In this document: positions 28,861 through 40,438 of the stretch, in pieces
Layout of the letters: each line of letters opens with the position of its first letter
How positions within the stretch are numbered: the first letter of the stretch is position 1
DNA from: Agarophyton chilense
Lineage: Eukaryota > Rhodophyta > Florideophyceae > Gracilariales > Gracilariaceae
Direction of reading: 5' to 3'
NCBI GenBank assembly: GCA_030374765.1
Contig: JARGXX010000095.1
Location: forward strand, 1,612,001-1,676,000
Length of the DNA: 64,000 bases
Position numbers and translations under genes: made by a program
Notes under the pieces: model-generated
What the model saw: only the letters and a program-made list of their open reading frames with translations
The model's database searches: none
Told to the model about the DNA's origin: nothing

Positions 28861-31800
28861 CACTTCCAGCTCTCTGGTGTTGTAGCTCTACCACCCCTTT
28901 TCCTTCGCCGCAAGAGACCCATCGGCAGTGCGAACGCTGTCGCAGGTGTCTGCTCTCTCCATTAGAGCGGATACTACAAGAAGAAAAGAAGTAGCAAGAG
29001 AAGTGGCCATCCTGACACGAGTGATTCCGAATCGGCCTCGACCGAAACGACCGACTCGGAAGTCGATGAGGCTTCCGTTCGAAGCCTGAGACCACTGACG
29101 ACAACCAACGAACTTTTCCTTAAGGTTCTACAGTGCCGGAACTACCGGCTGGCCGAGAGGTCTCCGAAATTTCAGGTTCGGTGGCTCGAACAGTCGGAAA
29201 ATGGGCCAAACGGATGCAACTAACATTACGGCTACTCTACGGATTCCGATTCCCTTGCTGTACTTAGGTTTCTCAGTTTGTTTCGTACGGCCTGTCATCA
29301 GAACGGGTTCCGCGAAGGCGCCGCTCTGTACCCTTTCCCATTCTTCCTTACAAGACAGGCGCGTGATCGAGAGGTTTCGAATATATCTGGTACAACTGAC
29401 CTTGTGGGTGCTCAAGAACGTGAGCTTCTCAGGTCATACCCTCAGGTTTTTCATTACCTCGTGGAAACTTACGCCACGGATGACGTTATAATGAATGCCC
29501 ACCAGGAAGTAATATCCTTCAGGCAGAGCCCCAATATGACCGAATCGGCTTTCGCAGACGACCTATGGAAGAGATCTAACCGATGTAAAAACGTGTTCTC
29601 CGAAGAACGGCTTAAACTTCACTTTATAACTGGATTAATCCCTGCCATTCGGACCCATGCTCGCAATTACAACACGGGAAACACACAATACTCTTTCCGA
29701 AGACTCGTTATTTAGGCCGAGGGTTATGGCAAAACCTACAAAACCTCCAGGCAGAATGGTGACATATCCAGAGGACAAGCAACTCCATTTCGTAAACCCA
29801 ACCAAGCCCATTTGGTTAGCTCCACGAAATCGGACATGGAATCATCACTGCATTATGCCGATTCGGGAGATGTTCTAGCGGTCAATTCCAGTGCTCCTCC
29901 GTCTGGGTCCCCATCATATACCTCCCAGGGAACTAGAGCGACCACTGGGGCACACACGCCCAATTATTCTCTCTTTCCCCCCCGCAAGGACGTTTTTATT
30001 CGCGCCCCAAGGGCTTGCTTCCACAGCCTTTCCATGGCCTTACCTTGTGACTGCATCTACCTACGAACGCACGAAAAAACCTCCTAGCCCTCAGGGAAGA
30101 GAATTATCGGGTGGGGAGATCCGAAGGAATGTTTAATCGGGCACAGCAACGAACTACATTGACCTCTGGAATCTCACGCTATGCCATGCCTCCGTTCACT
30201 CCGATCGAAGCCCCAGGTCCACGCCATTGTAGACCCTACCAACGACTCCGAAGAGGAATCCTATTATCAGGAAGAAACGAAACCCCCATTGGAAAACTCA
30301 TAGAGGGTCGACGCGAGGCAAATCTTCCCTCTTCAAGCCCCTACCTCAACCAATTGAACAGTCATGAGCCAATGAGATCTTCACTTACCAATACCAACCG
30401 CCCAGATTGGACCACCCAGGTTGAACCACAATTGGAACGCAGGAACGACTCTCTCTGTATCCGCAGGAAAGAGAATTATAAAGTTCTAGTAACCGTGGGA
30501 CTTCGTTCCAACAACTCTGGAGTGAGCACAGCCATATTAGACACAGGCGCTGGTCCCAAGCTGGTCCATCCTAAGCTACTCCCACTGGGTTGGCAAGATT
30601 TCGCTTAGGCAAGGAAGGTCCCAAGGATTACCGATGCGTCACGTAGACCGAAGGAAATTAAAGGGATAGTACCACTTTACCTCCAAATAGGACAATTCTA
30701 AGTCCGCAGTTGGTTTCATGTATGTCCTAACTTGGGCGCTGAGGCAATCCCAGGGACCTACTTTATCGATCGATACATCAAGGCCATTTATCCAGGCCTT
30801 AGAAAAGTCGCGTTTTACCGCGCACCTTCCATCTCCATAACTGGTTACGCCCCAGGGCCAGAAGCTAACCGCAAACGAGCGCTTGTCTCCGAAAACACGA
30901 AGTCTAATAAGTTTCGCCTATCAAAGGCCATAACGATACCCCCGATGACCTAAATCGCTGTATCGGTCCATTCTCCGTTCTCAAGTCTCTTAAAGATTCA
31001 GAATCACCCGAAAACGGTTATGTAGCACCTTACCTTGATGGCCAATGGAGTAATGGACATCCACCCCAACAGGTCCTTTTTGGTCACAATCAGCAACTTC
31101 CGAGATAAACCCGTGCGGTTACCTAAAGGTATAGTGATTGGCATCACTCTACCCGCCCCCGTGGCCATCATGGAGGCCCAAATGGATAACCTTGCAATGA
31201 CAACTCCCGACGAGTACGTCGACTCTTGGCAGGGGACGGTCGCAATCGGCGCACAATTCGAATCCTAATGGCCCCAGATACTTGATCCCCTTAGGTAATA
31301 CCAGACCATGTGGTCAGGTAGATTGGACACAATCGCAGCCAGCACTCACCGCATTGACCTTCAAAATGATGCTAGACCACATTTCCAGCACCCATACCGC
31401 ACAGGCCTTAAGGGTAGGGAAATCGTCGCCGACCAGAAGGACAAGGTGTGCCAAGCTCAAGGCATAGAGCCGGCGCCTCCAAACCAATCCGAATCGGCAA
31501 GTCCCTTTGTCCTAGTGGCGAAGAAAGATGGCTCCGTCAGGTTCTGTGTCGACTACAGGTAGCTGAACGCAGTAACCAAGAGGGACTCATACCCGATACC
31601 CGGCATGGATGGCTGTCTGGATTCCTTGGGCGAAGCTGTCGTATTTACCATACTGGACGCTAACTCCGGATATTGGCAAATCTTTTTGGCCGGAGATGCG
31701 AGAGCGCTGACAACCTTTACCACCCATGATGGTTTGTTCAGATTTACTAGTATGCCCTTTGGCTTAAAGAATGCACCAGCAACTTTCCAACGCGTAATGG

Positions 31801-32599
31801 ACATCATACTTTGCAGAGTTAAATGGAAGTTTGCCCTGGTCTATTTGGATGACGTTATAATCTTCTCAGGGACCGTAAAAAAACACCTTCGCCACGTGGA
31901 GAAGGTGTTAACAATCCTACAGGACGCTTAAGTTACACTGAAACTCCGCAATTGCGGTTTCTTCCAGGCCTCAGTGGACTATGTCGGTCACGTCGTTCTA
32001 CCAGGAAAGCTAAAGGTGGCCACAAGGAACACAACTGCGATTCGCCAGGCTAAGGCTCCTAGAACCCATAAAAAACTACGGTTCTCCGTCGGCTTGTGCA
32101 TTTTTTACCGACGGTTCGTCCAAGGGTTTGCCAAGATCTTGGCCCCTCACAACGCGATGCTGAAGAAGGGAACACCATCGGAGTTCGAAGCCTTTACCCA
32201 CGACCAGTACCAGGAATCTCAGACCCTAAACTACAAATTACTGAACCCTGCTATATTGGCTTTACCAAAACCCAATAAGCCCTTTTTCCTGGACACAGAC
32301 TCCTCTGATGACCAAGTGGGATGTGCACTGCTACAGGAACAGGAGTCACCGAAGGACTATCGACCTATTGGATACTGGAGCAGAAAGCTCACCAGCGCGG
32401 AGCAAAACTACAGTACTACCGAAAAGGAATGTCTAGCCATCGTATGGTACGTATTGACACTCCGTGCGTACCTCGAGGGAACTAGGTTTACCATTAGCAC
32501 AGACCACGATTCACTTTGCTGGTTATTCAATATGACCGATGGAACTTCACGAACCAGGTGGCCCTGTTCTATTAGTGCCGTGTATCTTCTCGAGTAGGA

Positions 32600-33829
32600 C
32601 AAAGTAAGGATGATTTCCACTTACCGGTTTCCAATCATTTCAAGATTTTTTATCTCTATAAATGGTAAACGGCGGGTCGAAGAGTACTTACCAATTCTCT
32701 CCATGTTCTCCGTTTCAGTTTTTTGATGATCATTTTTACGTGTTGTCGATCGTGCTGTAAGGAAATGCAGTTGCTTTTCGTTGGATCATCTCTGTACTGC
32801 CTCCAAAGCTCTGCACTCATCGAGATAACTTCTGATGCTTCTTCATTCCACCATGACGCTTTACGTCTTCTTCTGCCAAACGGGATTGACTTCTTTGCTG
32901 CATTTAAGATTGCCGTACAAAGGTGGTGATACTTTTCATCTACGTTTTTGGTCTGTTTATGATCCAGAGACTGATGAGACTGGATCTTCTGACATCTTCC
33001 AACGGTTCAACTTCATCCACTTTTCGGCAATGAAAGCTCCGTAAATTGCACTCTGCGTTTCACTTGCTGGGTATGTATGAGTTGGGATGCCACCTAGGTT
33101 GATTACAAACCGTTCCGTTTCTTCAAAATAAATTTCCGACTCGATTCTTGCAGTTCTTCATCTACTGGGATACCACAAACCGCAGGTATTGCAGCCCGGT
33201 AGTAACATATCTTGATTGTCGAGTTTTTCGAACCATCTGGTGGTTTTCTGCTGTAGATGGACGTACACATTTGCTTCAGATAATAAGCCTCTCGGGGATT
33301 TGAATAGGACGCTGACTCGTTCTATTCCACTGAATATTGGGGTTTCTGTAAGTCGTTCGAGGCAGAGATCGGTTCTCTGATATGTCGCCACTCCTTCGCC
33401 ACGGCCGCTATTGTTCACAAATGTTTTTCTCTCTCACATTTCCGATTGCTGAGAACCCTTGGATTCTGTGGGTGTTGTCTGCTTTTCTAACGTGTGTCTC
33501 TTGCAGACACAGGAAGTCAGCATTCCAATCTTGAGCAAATCCTGCAACTTGGGCGCCTTTTCCCGTCGCGAGAAGGCTGCGGCAGTTGAGGTAAAGTATG
33601 CTTAACATTAGTTATTCATTGTTTTTTGATTTCTCCATCTTCGTAATTCTGAAAGGTGTCGACCTCCTTTGAAGTCCCGACCGCTGATCCTTTTCGCTGC
33701 CCGATATTGAGAGAAGTCAGGCACACCATGTGAAGGCGGATCGCATGTGCCCTTAACTTTATGGAGACTCTCACTCCGACTTAGGTATTCAAATCTTCCC
33801 AAGAAGCATGGTTCGACCGGTTTGCTCAT
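32600..33829 (-). mobile_element. LINE (non-LTR retrotransposon) fragment, endonuclease end
   Basis: On the minus strand, an ORF1-like tail ends at 33,608 and is followed by the start of ORF2 with an AP-endonuclease signature (ILYLNCRSL, DFLCLQETHV, 33,608-33,408), more endonuclease sequence to 33,158, and then the typical stretch before reverse transcriptase (ILNAAKKSIPFGRRRRKASW, about 32,920). No reverse-transcriptase core is seen before the junction with the gypsy element near 32,595. Stops and frame changes are present. LINE insertions normally keep their 3' end; here the 5' part survives, so the 3' side was removed or overwritten later. Confidence 0.7.
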
Positions 33830-36330
33830 AGATATTTGTACAGTGAACTGTCAGATCTGTATGGCTTACCTTGGTACCGAATTCAAAATACGTACACTAG
33901 CTGGCTTGAGGCTACAGATGAATAAATTCTTGAAGGTTCACGGGAAATATGTCTCAAACGAAACTGCTGTGAGTGTCCAAAAATTCTGGCAGAAAACGAA
34001 AAAAAGGATGTACCGCAGATTTTGCGAATGTATGCAGAGCGCAGCACTCCCCTGGCTAGGACGTCCCTCATTGAGCTTTCCGCAAATTATATTTCCAATC
34101 TTCCTGTGCAGATGCAAACAGAAATCAGTTCCACAAATCAACGTTCATTGGAGAAGTGTGTTCGGCTTTTTTGAGAACGACAAGATCTTAAATACCAACA
34201 AGTGCAAGAAATTTAGTATCTTTGCGTCACAGCTGTGTCGCCTACAAATACAGCTCGCTTTTTTTCGATGTTGAATGCAGGGATGAAGAAGTACAATACG
34301 AAGTCTTCGACCCAAATATGAAACATTGACGAATCCGGGGCATCGTTTGGAAAGATTGAGTCGTACTGGTCGCAAAAGATAGTGTCAAGTTTACGCACAT
34401 GCACTTAACCCAGAAGGTCAGCCATGTCAAGGGGGCTGAAGATAGGGTGACATTCATGCCTATCGTGTGTGCAGATCGTAATGTGCGGAAGCCAGTTATT
34501 GTATTTTCGGGAAAGCATGTACGTTACCGCCGAACACAGAGCTGTGCTTATGATACTCTTCATGACGTACTATCAAGTTTCCATTGGTACAAAAGAGATG
34601 ATCAGAAGAAAAACAGTGTAATATTCTACGAAAAGGACAAACAGTTTGTTAAATGTGGGTCTCGTAATGCGTGCAGTGTTCCAGCATTGCTGGAACACGC
34701 GTTTATGGAATTCCAGCAGGATCTTCACTCTGTATTTCACCACTGACGTCGAAAGCCATGATGGCGCATCAGGAAAAATAAAGTAGTTGTTATAATTTTA
34801 TTGGTTATTGTGCGGCTTTAAACGCTGCTAGCAGCGATTAGAGTAACATAGAAGCATGTAGTAGTAGATATTGAGTAGTAATGCGTTTAAGCTTTTTGGA
34901 GGTTCTAGATCTCTATAAAAAGGGCTCTGACGTCTCCTAGTTCTCTCTCGGACAACTTCAACCAACGATTGACACCCAAAAAAATTATTTTCATTTGTCT
35001 TCGAGCCCTTCGACTTTATCAAAAGGTGAGGCGTTTTCCGCCTGGGGTCCAGTGAAAAAACTGCCGCTGGAAGAGCAACCCCATACATTATAGAAATCTG
35101 TGAGGCGTTTGCTGCAGTGCAGGGGTCCATTGAGGCGTCAGTTGCTGGGCGGAGCACCCCCTGTCAGCCAACTTCACCGGTTGAAGTGCCCCCGGCGTGG
35201 ACGGGAGACGATCTGTGTCTACCAATGGTACTGGGTCTGTCTAGAGAGCGCCCATAGAGTTAAAAGTCTGTGACGGTCATAAAGACTTGGTGGTGATCTA
35301 GGATCTAGTACTGGAAGGGAAGCTGCCGCAAGTGGTTCCGCAAAACCATTTCCGCAAAAGGTCAGCTTCGGGTATAGAGTGAAAACATATCCTTTTGTTA
35401 TTACCTCTCCTCGGGAAGCCTTGTAGGGATTGTACACGGATGCTTCTGGTTAACGCAGAAGTGGAAAGCCTGAAGATATCGTTACGCATCCAGAATGCCT
35501 GATCGCAAGCCAGAGTATCTGACACCTAGTGAATATTGACATAAGTCTTTGGTTGCGTTCCGTAAGAAGATCCAGAAGAAGAAGTTTATTTCGAAATATT
35601 TATATGTCATTTCATCTATCTGGGCCATTCAGTAACGGAAAAAGCTTGTTTTCGCCGAAGTTTACTGTGATGTTTAGCCCACAGCGTCACATCCAAAGAT
35701 GGTGCCCACATTAAAGAAGTCAAAAGACAGATGCAATAGTTCAAATTTTTTTCTGGACTCGTACAGGAGCCAGATTCATTTTCAGAGTCTACAGCTGCTG
35801 CGTCAAAAAAAACATTGTTGTCTTATTGAACGCTAAAAGCTCTCATGTCCTGCTGCTTCTGAAAAAATCCAATTTTGCTCCTAACAAGGCTTCCAATCAT
35901 AGAGAAGTTGATGCTCTTTTACGCTTAAAAGCGGTAAAAGAATGCCTTCAGTATTGGTAGGATCATTCTCTTCGCTTTCTCAGAAGGCTACAAAGTTCCA
36001 AGTATTCAAAGTGCACTCCAGAAGAGAAAGACCTGGAATTCTCACTGTTTCATACTCATTTCATTTCAATTTCAAACGCCCAAATGAGATAGGACGCGTC
36101 TCCAAAAAATGAGTTTGTAATACGTTGTGCGCAAGCTTAACATTCAGAGTAATAAGCTTGTCAAAGGAGTAAATGTTATCCAAGAGAGAACGGTAAAGTT
36201 GCATACTCTGCAGAGCGGGCATTCAACTGCTCATGTGGTGTTAAAAGTTCTTAAAGAACGCAACAGTCGTCTTTTTGAACCGGAAAATGAAGCTTAGCTA
36301 CGTCATTGAGCATGGATTGCTTTGCAACGC
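33830..36330 (+). mobile_element. Degenerate pogo/CENP-B-like (DDE_1) DNA transposon
   Basis: The plus strand has scattered DDE_1 transposase motifs: NIDESGASFG near 34,325 (the NxDEsG catalytic motif), FMPIVCADRNVRKPVIVFSG at 34,455-34,515, and further on LLNAKSSHVL near 35,830 (the LLDxHSSH motif with N in place of the catalytic D). Between them lies the 34,640-35,720 repeat. Many stops and frame changes are present, so this is inactive. The terminal repeats could not be located. Confidence 0.6.
34640..35720 (-). repeat. Dispersed repeat, copy 2 (inverted relative to 1,850-2,850)
   Basis: About 1.1 kb matching 1,850-2,850 on the other strand. Its ends run into transposase coding sequence on the plus strand, so the repeat includes both transposase parts and an internal block with an opposite-sense peptide (MYNPYKASRGE at 35,437). 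Confidence 0.6.
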
Positions 36331-36662
36331 GAACTGAATCGTGACAAGCCTAGTGAGACACGGAATGCTCATCGAGCAGTTTCGCGTGGTACTGCGCTTT
36401 GAACGACCATCAACGTGCAACGTGCCGGGTCATTCTCGGGAAACGAACTGCGACACTTACATTTAGTTGTTCTGGGAGCAACTGATAGTGACGGCGAGGA
36501 AAACTGAAATGGTGAGTACTTGTGGGCGGAACTTTCAAGCAGAAAAAGAACATGCAGTAATTGGGTTTTATTTGGTTGTAGATTTGGTGAAACGCGTGCC
36601 AGGCAAGAATTACAGATTAAGACCGGGCTCCAAGTGGGGTCGTTTAATATTAAAGATGCGCA

Positions 36663-37143
36663 ATGGCGACAGAGGACGGCAGCGGCGGCGACGAGGGGGG
36701 GGAGGCGCCGCACGATGACGTGAGAGCGGCGGCGCAGACGCGACGCGCGCGGAACGACGACAGTGACATAGGCGGCGGTTGCGGCGGCGGTGGCGTGTGC
36801 GCTACTGCTGGTGGCAAGCAATGCGCTGGTGGCGGCGTGGCACGCGGTGCGCGCTGGGCGGCCGCACGAACAGTCGCTCACGTTCAACGCGGCGGCGCAC
36901 TTGACGCTTGAAGCGAACGTGTCGCTCGCACATGCCGCGCTGCAGCTCGTCGCCGTCGTTTCCATGGAGCTTTTTCTGCAGCTGCCTGAGACGCGCGCCG
37001 ACCAGCGGTACGACGTCATGGGAGTGTCCACCGCGCTGCACGCAGACGCTCAGCCGATGGCTCTGGCTGCCGCGGCCGTGCTGCTTGTAGCGCGCGGCGC
37101 GCGGCGCGCGCTGCGCCTCGCCGTCGCCGCAATCACTGGTTGA
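36663..37143 (+). CDS. Candidate two-exon gene for a small membrane protein
   Basis: Exon 1 starts at ATG 36,663 (MATEDGSGGDEGGEAPHDD). A possible 52-base GT-AG intron (36,720-36,771, GTGAGAG...ACATAG) joins it in phase 0 to a frame that reads to the stop at 37,143: about 143 residues in total. The protein would have three hydrophobic segments (AAVAAAVACALLLVASNALV, then around LQLVAVVSMELFLQL, then MALAAAAVLLVA) and an Arg-rich end. Codon third positions are strongly G/C, unlike the AT-rich neighbours, which argues for a host gene island. I do not recognise the family. In high-GC DNA open frames occur by chance, and the opposite strand is also open. Before the Tc1 insertion this gene lay about 1 kb from, and convergent with, the right zinc-finger gene. 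Confidence 0.45.
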
Positions 37144-37493
37144 TGGCCACCAGCATCATTTTGCCCGTCTCCGCCGCGTGCCCCTCTTGCTTCCGTCAAG
37201 TAGGCCTCGTCCGCCATATACAGTGCGTTTCAAAAGCCTATCCCTTTACAAAAACTGCACCAAAAAGGCATTTACCGTACTGTAGAGCACATTTCACAAC
37301 AAATAAAAAACACGAAGTCAATAGCACTGTTTCAAAAGTATATTCTTTATAAAATCATTAGCTCAATTATGGCTCGTGGCACACCTCTGACACGCTCTGA
37401 ACAGCTGGAATTCATGGAATTATTAGGTCAGGGTATGATTCTAGCAGATATAGCCCGAAGAAGCAAGCGCAGCCCAACAACAATCAGCAACTT

Positions 37494-38286
37494 TGTAGTG
37501 CAACGCCAAGGGCGGCGGAAACACACGAAGATGTCCGAGTCTTCCTCCAAGGAGGGTAGCACGGCGACGGAGCCTCTCCGGAGTGAACACGACTAAGTCG
37601 GGGTGTAAGGCCGAGGTTAACCGGCACGCCAAGCGGGGAGAGTGCGGGATGCTAGAAGGGAGCAGACCAGGTATGAGCTGTATTCCACGGGAGTGGGCAA
37701 GTGATAAAGGGGGGACCACCCAGTGGGGGCGATCGGGGCATGGGCCACGAGAGCCAAAAGAAATACGTAGCGAACCCAATACTGGGGCGAGAACACGGCA
37801 GTGGTATGAAAGATATACAGGCTAACAGCGGTGAGTCTCCTGTTGACGCAGGGTGGATAAGTCTACCGTTAGTAACGCGGCTTCTCCTCCGTAGAGTGTG
37901 GAAGACTCGCGAAAGCGGAAAAAGACTTAGAGCCAAGAACCCTGGTTGGGGAGGTTTAACGAGTGTCAGGACGAGATCGCCCTGGCACTATATAGTGTAG
38001 AATACTGTAGAGAGCTCCCTAACCTAGTGTAATAAAGCTAAAAAAATAGAGAAATATCCAGCTATGCTGTGCCAACCTGTCCTGGGCCACCCGTGGTACA
38101 CGTGGGTAAGTCACACCCGAATCGGGGCCACGGCGCACGGCCGCCGGTGCACTTCGCGTACAACGCGTATATACCTGGCTACGCCAGCCCGCTAGTAGCG
38201 GTATTACTCATAGATCTCACAAGTATCGCCCGAGGCGGAAAAACAACCAAGTCCTGGAAAACGGCCCTCACGAGAGTTGCACTTCA
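37494..38286 (-). repeat. 3' LTR of the nested gypsy element (family C)
   Basis: 793 bases, plus-strand ends TGTAGTGCAACG and GTTGCACTTCA. The same unit stands alone at 58,792-59,585. It is a distant relative of the 864-base family B LTRs. Confidence 0.92.
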
Positions 38287-38321
38287 TATCCCCCTCGTGA
38301 GGCGCGAGTACGACATCCGCG

Positions 38322-40259
38322 ATGGTGGGCGACGCGCCGAGACGAATGCATAAGAGTGCAACCAGCTCGCTGGGATCCACTTCATCCGATGCCAACAAAC
38401 GCAGTGCGGCAAAACTCCAGTCTCCTGGCAACAACCGTTCTCAACGTTCCATCTCAACCGAATCCGCATCCTTGCGTGCCATTCCTCCGATTCCTCGGCA
38501 TCGTCTTTCGCTTCGACGGTCTCCTCTTCCGGTCATCTGGCCTCTTCGATCACCGATGAGCAACCAAAACAATCAACCCAACCGTCTCCCTGCGGGGTAT
38601 TTCTCTGGCTTCCGGTCTGTTCCGCTTCCGCAAAGCGCGTCATCGGCTGCGCCGCAGATTCCTATCGCGAACGCGGCTGCTGCTCCGTACGAAATGTTCC
38701 CCCTGAGAGGGTGGCCGCCATACGACATGCTTGTCGGGCGCAGTCCTGGGCATCATGCGTCCGTTCTCCGGCTTGCACCGTGGTTCCACCCGATTGCGGT
38801 GTTAAAAGAAGCGCTCATAGCGATGTACACCGATGGAAACGGGATGCTTCCGGGCGATATTCCAGCCGTGGCGACAACTTCGTTGGATTGGCGACGCCGC
38901 GTAGCGGTTCCGGTCCACGCTGTGGCGCGCCGGGGTAGTGAAACCTCGGCTTCCGCTCATGCGGCCTTCGTCCTTCTTGGCCATCAACGGCTTCGCCGGG
39001 CTCCTTTCGAGTATCCCATCCCCGATGGTCTCGGCACCGACATTCGGCTTTACCGCACTCAAGGTGAGATTGGTTACGTCGACCGCCTGGCGGGTTTGGA
39101 AACACTCTCGTGGAGGGGCATCCCGATAGCACGGCAAGAGGCCATGTGCTGGACGCGACCGATTATCCGGGCAGAATTCCGCTACATGCGTCGACTTGCG
39201 CGGGCCAACTTTCTCGCCCTGATCCGCTTCGAGCGTCGAGCACGATCCCGATTCGGGTATTTGGTCCCGTATCAGAACGTGGAGATCGAACGCCTTCGCG
39301 TGGCCGACCGACGGGGTCGCTATGTCCTCATTCCACCGTGGTGGTCGAACCTCGAGGCCTGCCGGGGCTGTTACATCGAGCTGTCACCAGTCATCACGTA
39401 TTACGGTTCTTACCTCATCGAGGATCCCGAGTCCGGACTGTGGTCCGTGGTGATTACCGAATGGGCAGTCCGCACGGTGGTGTTCATCCTCTGGGAGGTG
39501 TATGACCAGTACAGACTGTGGTTCCTCCCGTTCCGGTTGAGGTCCGCGATTCGCAGCCTGGACCTGAGCATCCCACTTGGTGGAGTAACCAACGCCGAAG
39601 AAGTGGCGGGTCTTCTCGATTACATCGACCAGTTGGACTGGACCACCGTTCCGGTTGAACAAAGCGGGCGCACCGTGGGTAGCCGGGGTCAGGACCTGTC
39701 ACCAGGAAGGCGTACTCCCTTGGGAGGTGATTTCGTATACTTTGACCCTTGGGAAGGGCACGAAATCTCCGCGGAGGAAGCGAACGAACTCCGGTTTGCA
39801 CCGCGCCATATCCTCGAGGGGCATCCGATCGGTTTCGTGGACGCGGATGAATATTACTACGTCTACGACGGCGACGATCCAATTGTGGACAACGAACCCG
39901 ACGACGGGGAAGCGTACGCCGAGGCGGAGGTCGAGGGATCCGAAGCGGAAGGTCCCTCTAACGCGGGGGCATCAGCCACGCTCTACGTGGATTTGGATAA
40001 CCCCACGGGGGCTGGGTCTGAGTACGCGGTAGCTGGACAACCTCCAGTTCCACCGGTGAATCTCCCAAGTGGTGGGGCGTCCGCCCCAGGCTATGCGAGC
40101 TCCGCTCCGGCGGGTCAGGCGGCCGTGATCTCCCAGTTCCTGCGACAGGTGGGGCTGGGGACCAACGCAGCGAGTGGCGATGTTACTGCGATGCGCGAGG
40201 CCTTGGTCACCCGCCTCCAGGGAGGTAACCAACCCGGGGGCGGTGAGCCGAACCCGTGA
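38322..40259 (+). CDS. ORFx: antisense protein of the gypsy element, unknown function
   Basis: 645 codons from ATG 38,322, or 567 from ATG 38,556 (MSNQNNQPNRL), the point near which the diverged relatives also begin. It runs opposite to gag-pol between the 3' LTR and the chromodomain frame. Composition: a Ser/Arg-rich start, a Pro/Ala linker, an Arg- and aromatic-rich central region (MRRLARANFLALIRFERRAR, RSRFGYLVPYQ, VVFILWEVYDQYRLWFLPF), a strongly acidic stretch (DADEYYYVYDGDD), and a Gly/Pro-rich end. No catalytic motif, zinc finger or clear signal peptide is visible. Diverged relatives sit at 1-790, 24,900-26,560 and about 61,000-61,394, which suggests a conserved accessory protein. Antisense ORFs are known in plant Tat-lineage gypsy elements, but homology to those cannot be judged here. 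Confidence 0.7.
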   Translation: MVGDAPRRMHKSATSSLGSTSSDANKRSAAKLQSPGNNRSQRSISTESASLRAIPPIPRHRLSLRRSPLPVIWPLRSPMSNQNNQPNRLPAGYFSGFRSVPLPQSASSAAPQIPIANAAAAPYEMFPLRGWPPYDMLVGRSPGHHASVLRLAPWFHPIAVLKEALIAMYTDGNGMLPGDIPAVATTSLDWRRRVAVPVHAVARRGSETSASAHAAFVLLGHQRLRRAPFEYPIPDGLGTDIRLYRTQGEIGYVDRLAGLETLSWRGIPIARQEAMCWTRPIIRAEFRYMRRLARANFLALIRFERRARSRFGYLVPYQNVEIERLRVADRRGRYVLIPPWWSNLEACRGCYIELSPVITYYGSYLIEDPESGLWSVVITEWAVRTVVFILWEVYDQYRLWFLPFRLRSAIRSLDLSIPLGGVTNAEEVAGLLDYIDQLDWTTVPVEQSGRTVGSRGQDLSPGRRTPLGGDFVYFDPWEGHEISAEEANELRFAPRHILEGHPIGFVDADEYYYVYDGDDPIVDNEPDDGEAYAEAEVEGSEAEGPSNAGASATLYVDLDNPTGAGSEYAVAGQPPVPPVNLPSGGASAPGYASSAPAGQAAVISQFLRQVGLGTNAASGDVTAMREALVTRLQGGNQPGGGEPNP

Positions 40260-40438
40260 CGGGGCACGCGATCCCGATGGGGAGTTTTCCCTTGTGACTT
40301 AGAGTAGTATCCCGAGTGCTCGGTATTCCATCGATAGCTTCGAATAAAAACCAAGTGACTTGTGTAACCCAAAACCTTCCTTCACTAGCCTGTTCTCAAG
40401 CAAACCTACTTCTCTTTTCTCTTCCACCGAGGGGGTTG

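Larger units (their letters stand above)
26806..32590 (+). mobile_element. Old Ty3/gypsy element (family A) with 5' LTR, truncated at its 3' side
   Basis: A 446-base LTR (26,806-27,251) is followed by a candidate primer-binding site starting TGGTCTCCCGAC. Then come degenerate gag (capsid-like part near 29,280-29,715), protease (AILDTGAGPKLV, near 30,530), reverse transcriptase (GYWQIFLAGDARA, MPFGLKNAPATFQR, ALVYLDDVIIFS, 31,500-31,930) and RNase H (TTEKECLAIVW, DHDSLCWLF, to about 32,590). The element ends abruptly against a LINE. It carries numerous breaks and looks old. A long noncoding stretch at 28,290-28,860 interrupts gag and may itself be an insertion. Confidence 0.85.

Noticed and set aside
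36369-37031. 220-codon minus-strand frame over the small membrane-protein gene
   Set aside because: Ser/Ala/Cys-rich translation typical of the antisense of GC-rich coding DNA, and it runs into AT-rich transposon remains without change in character.
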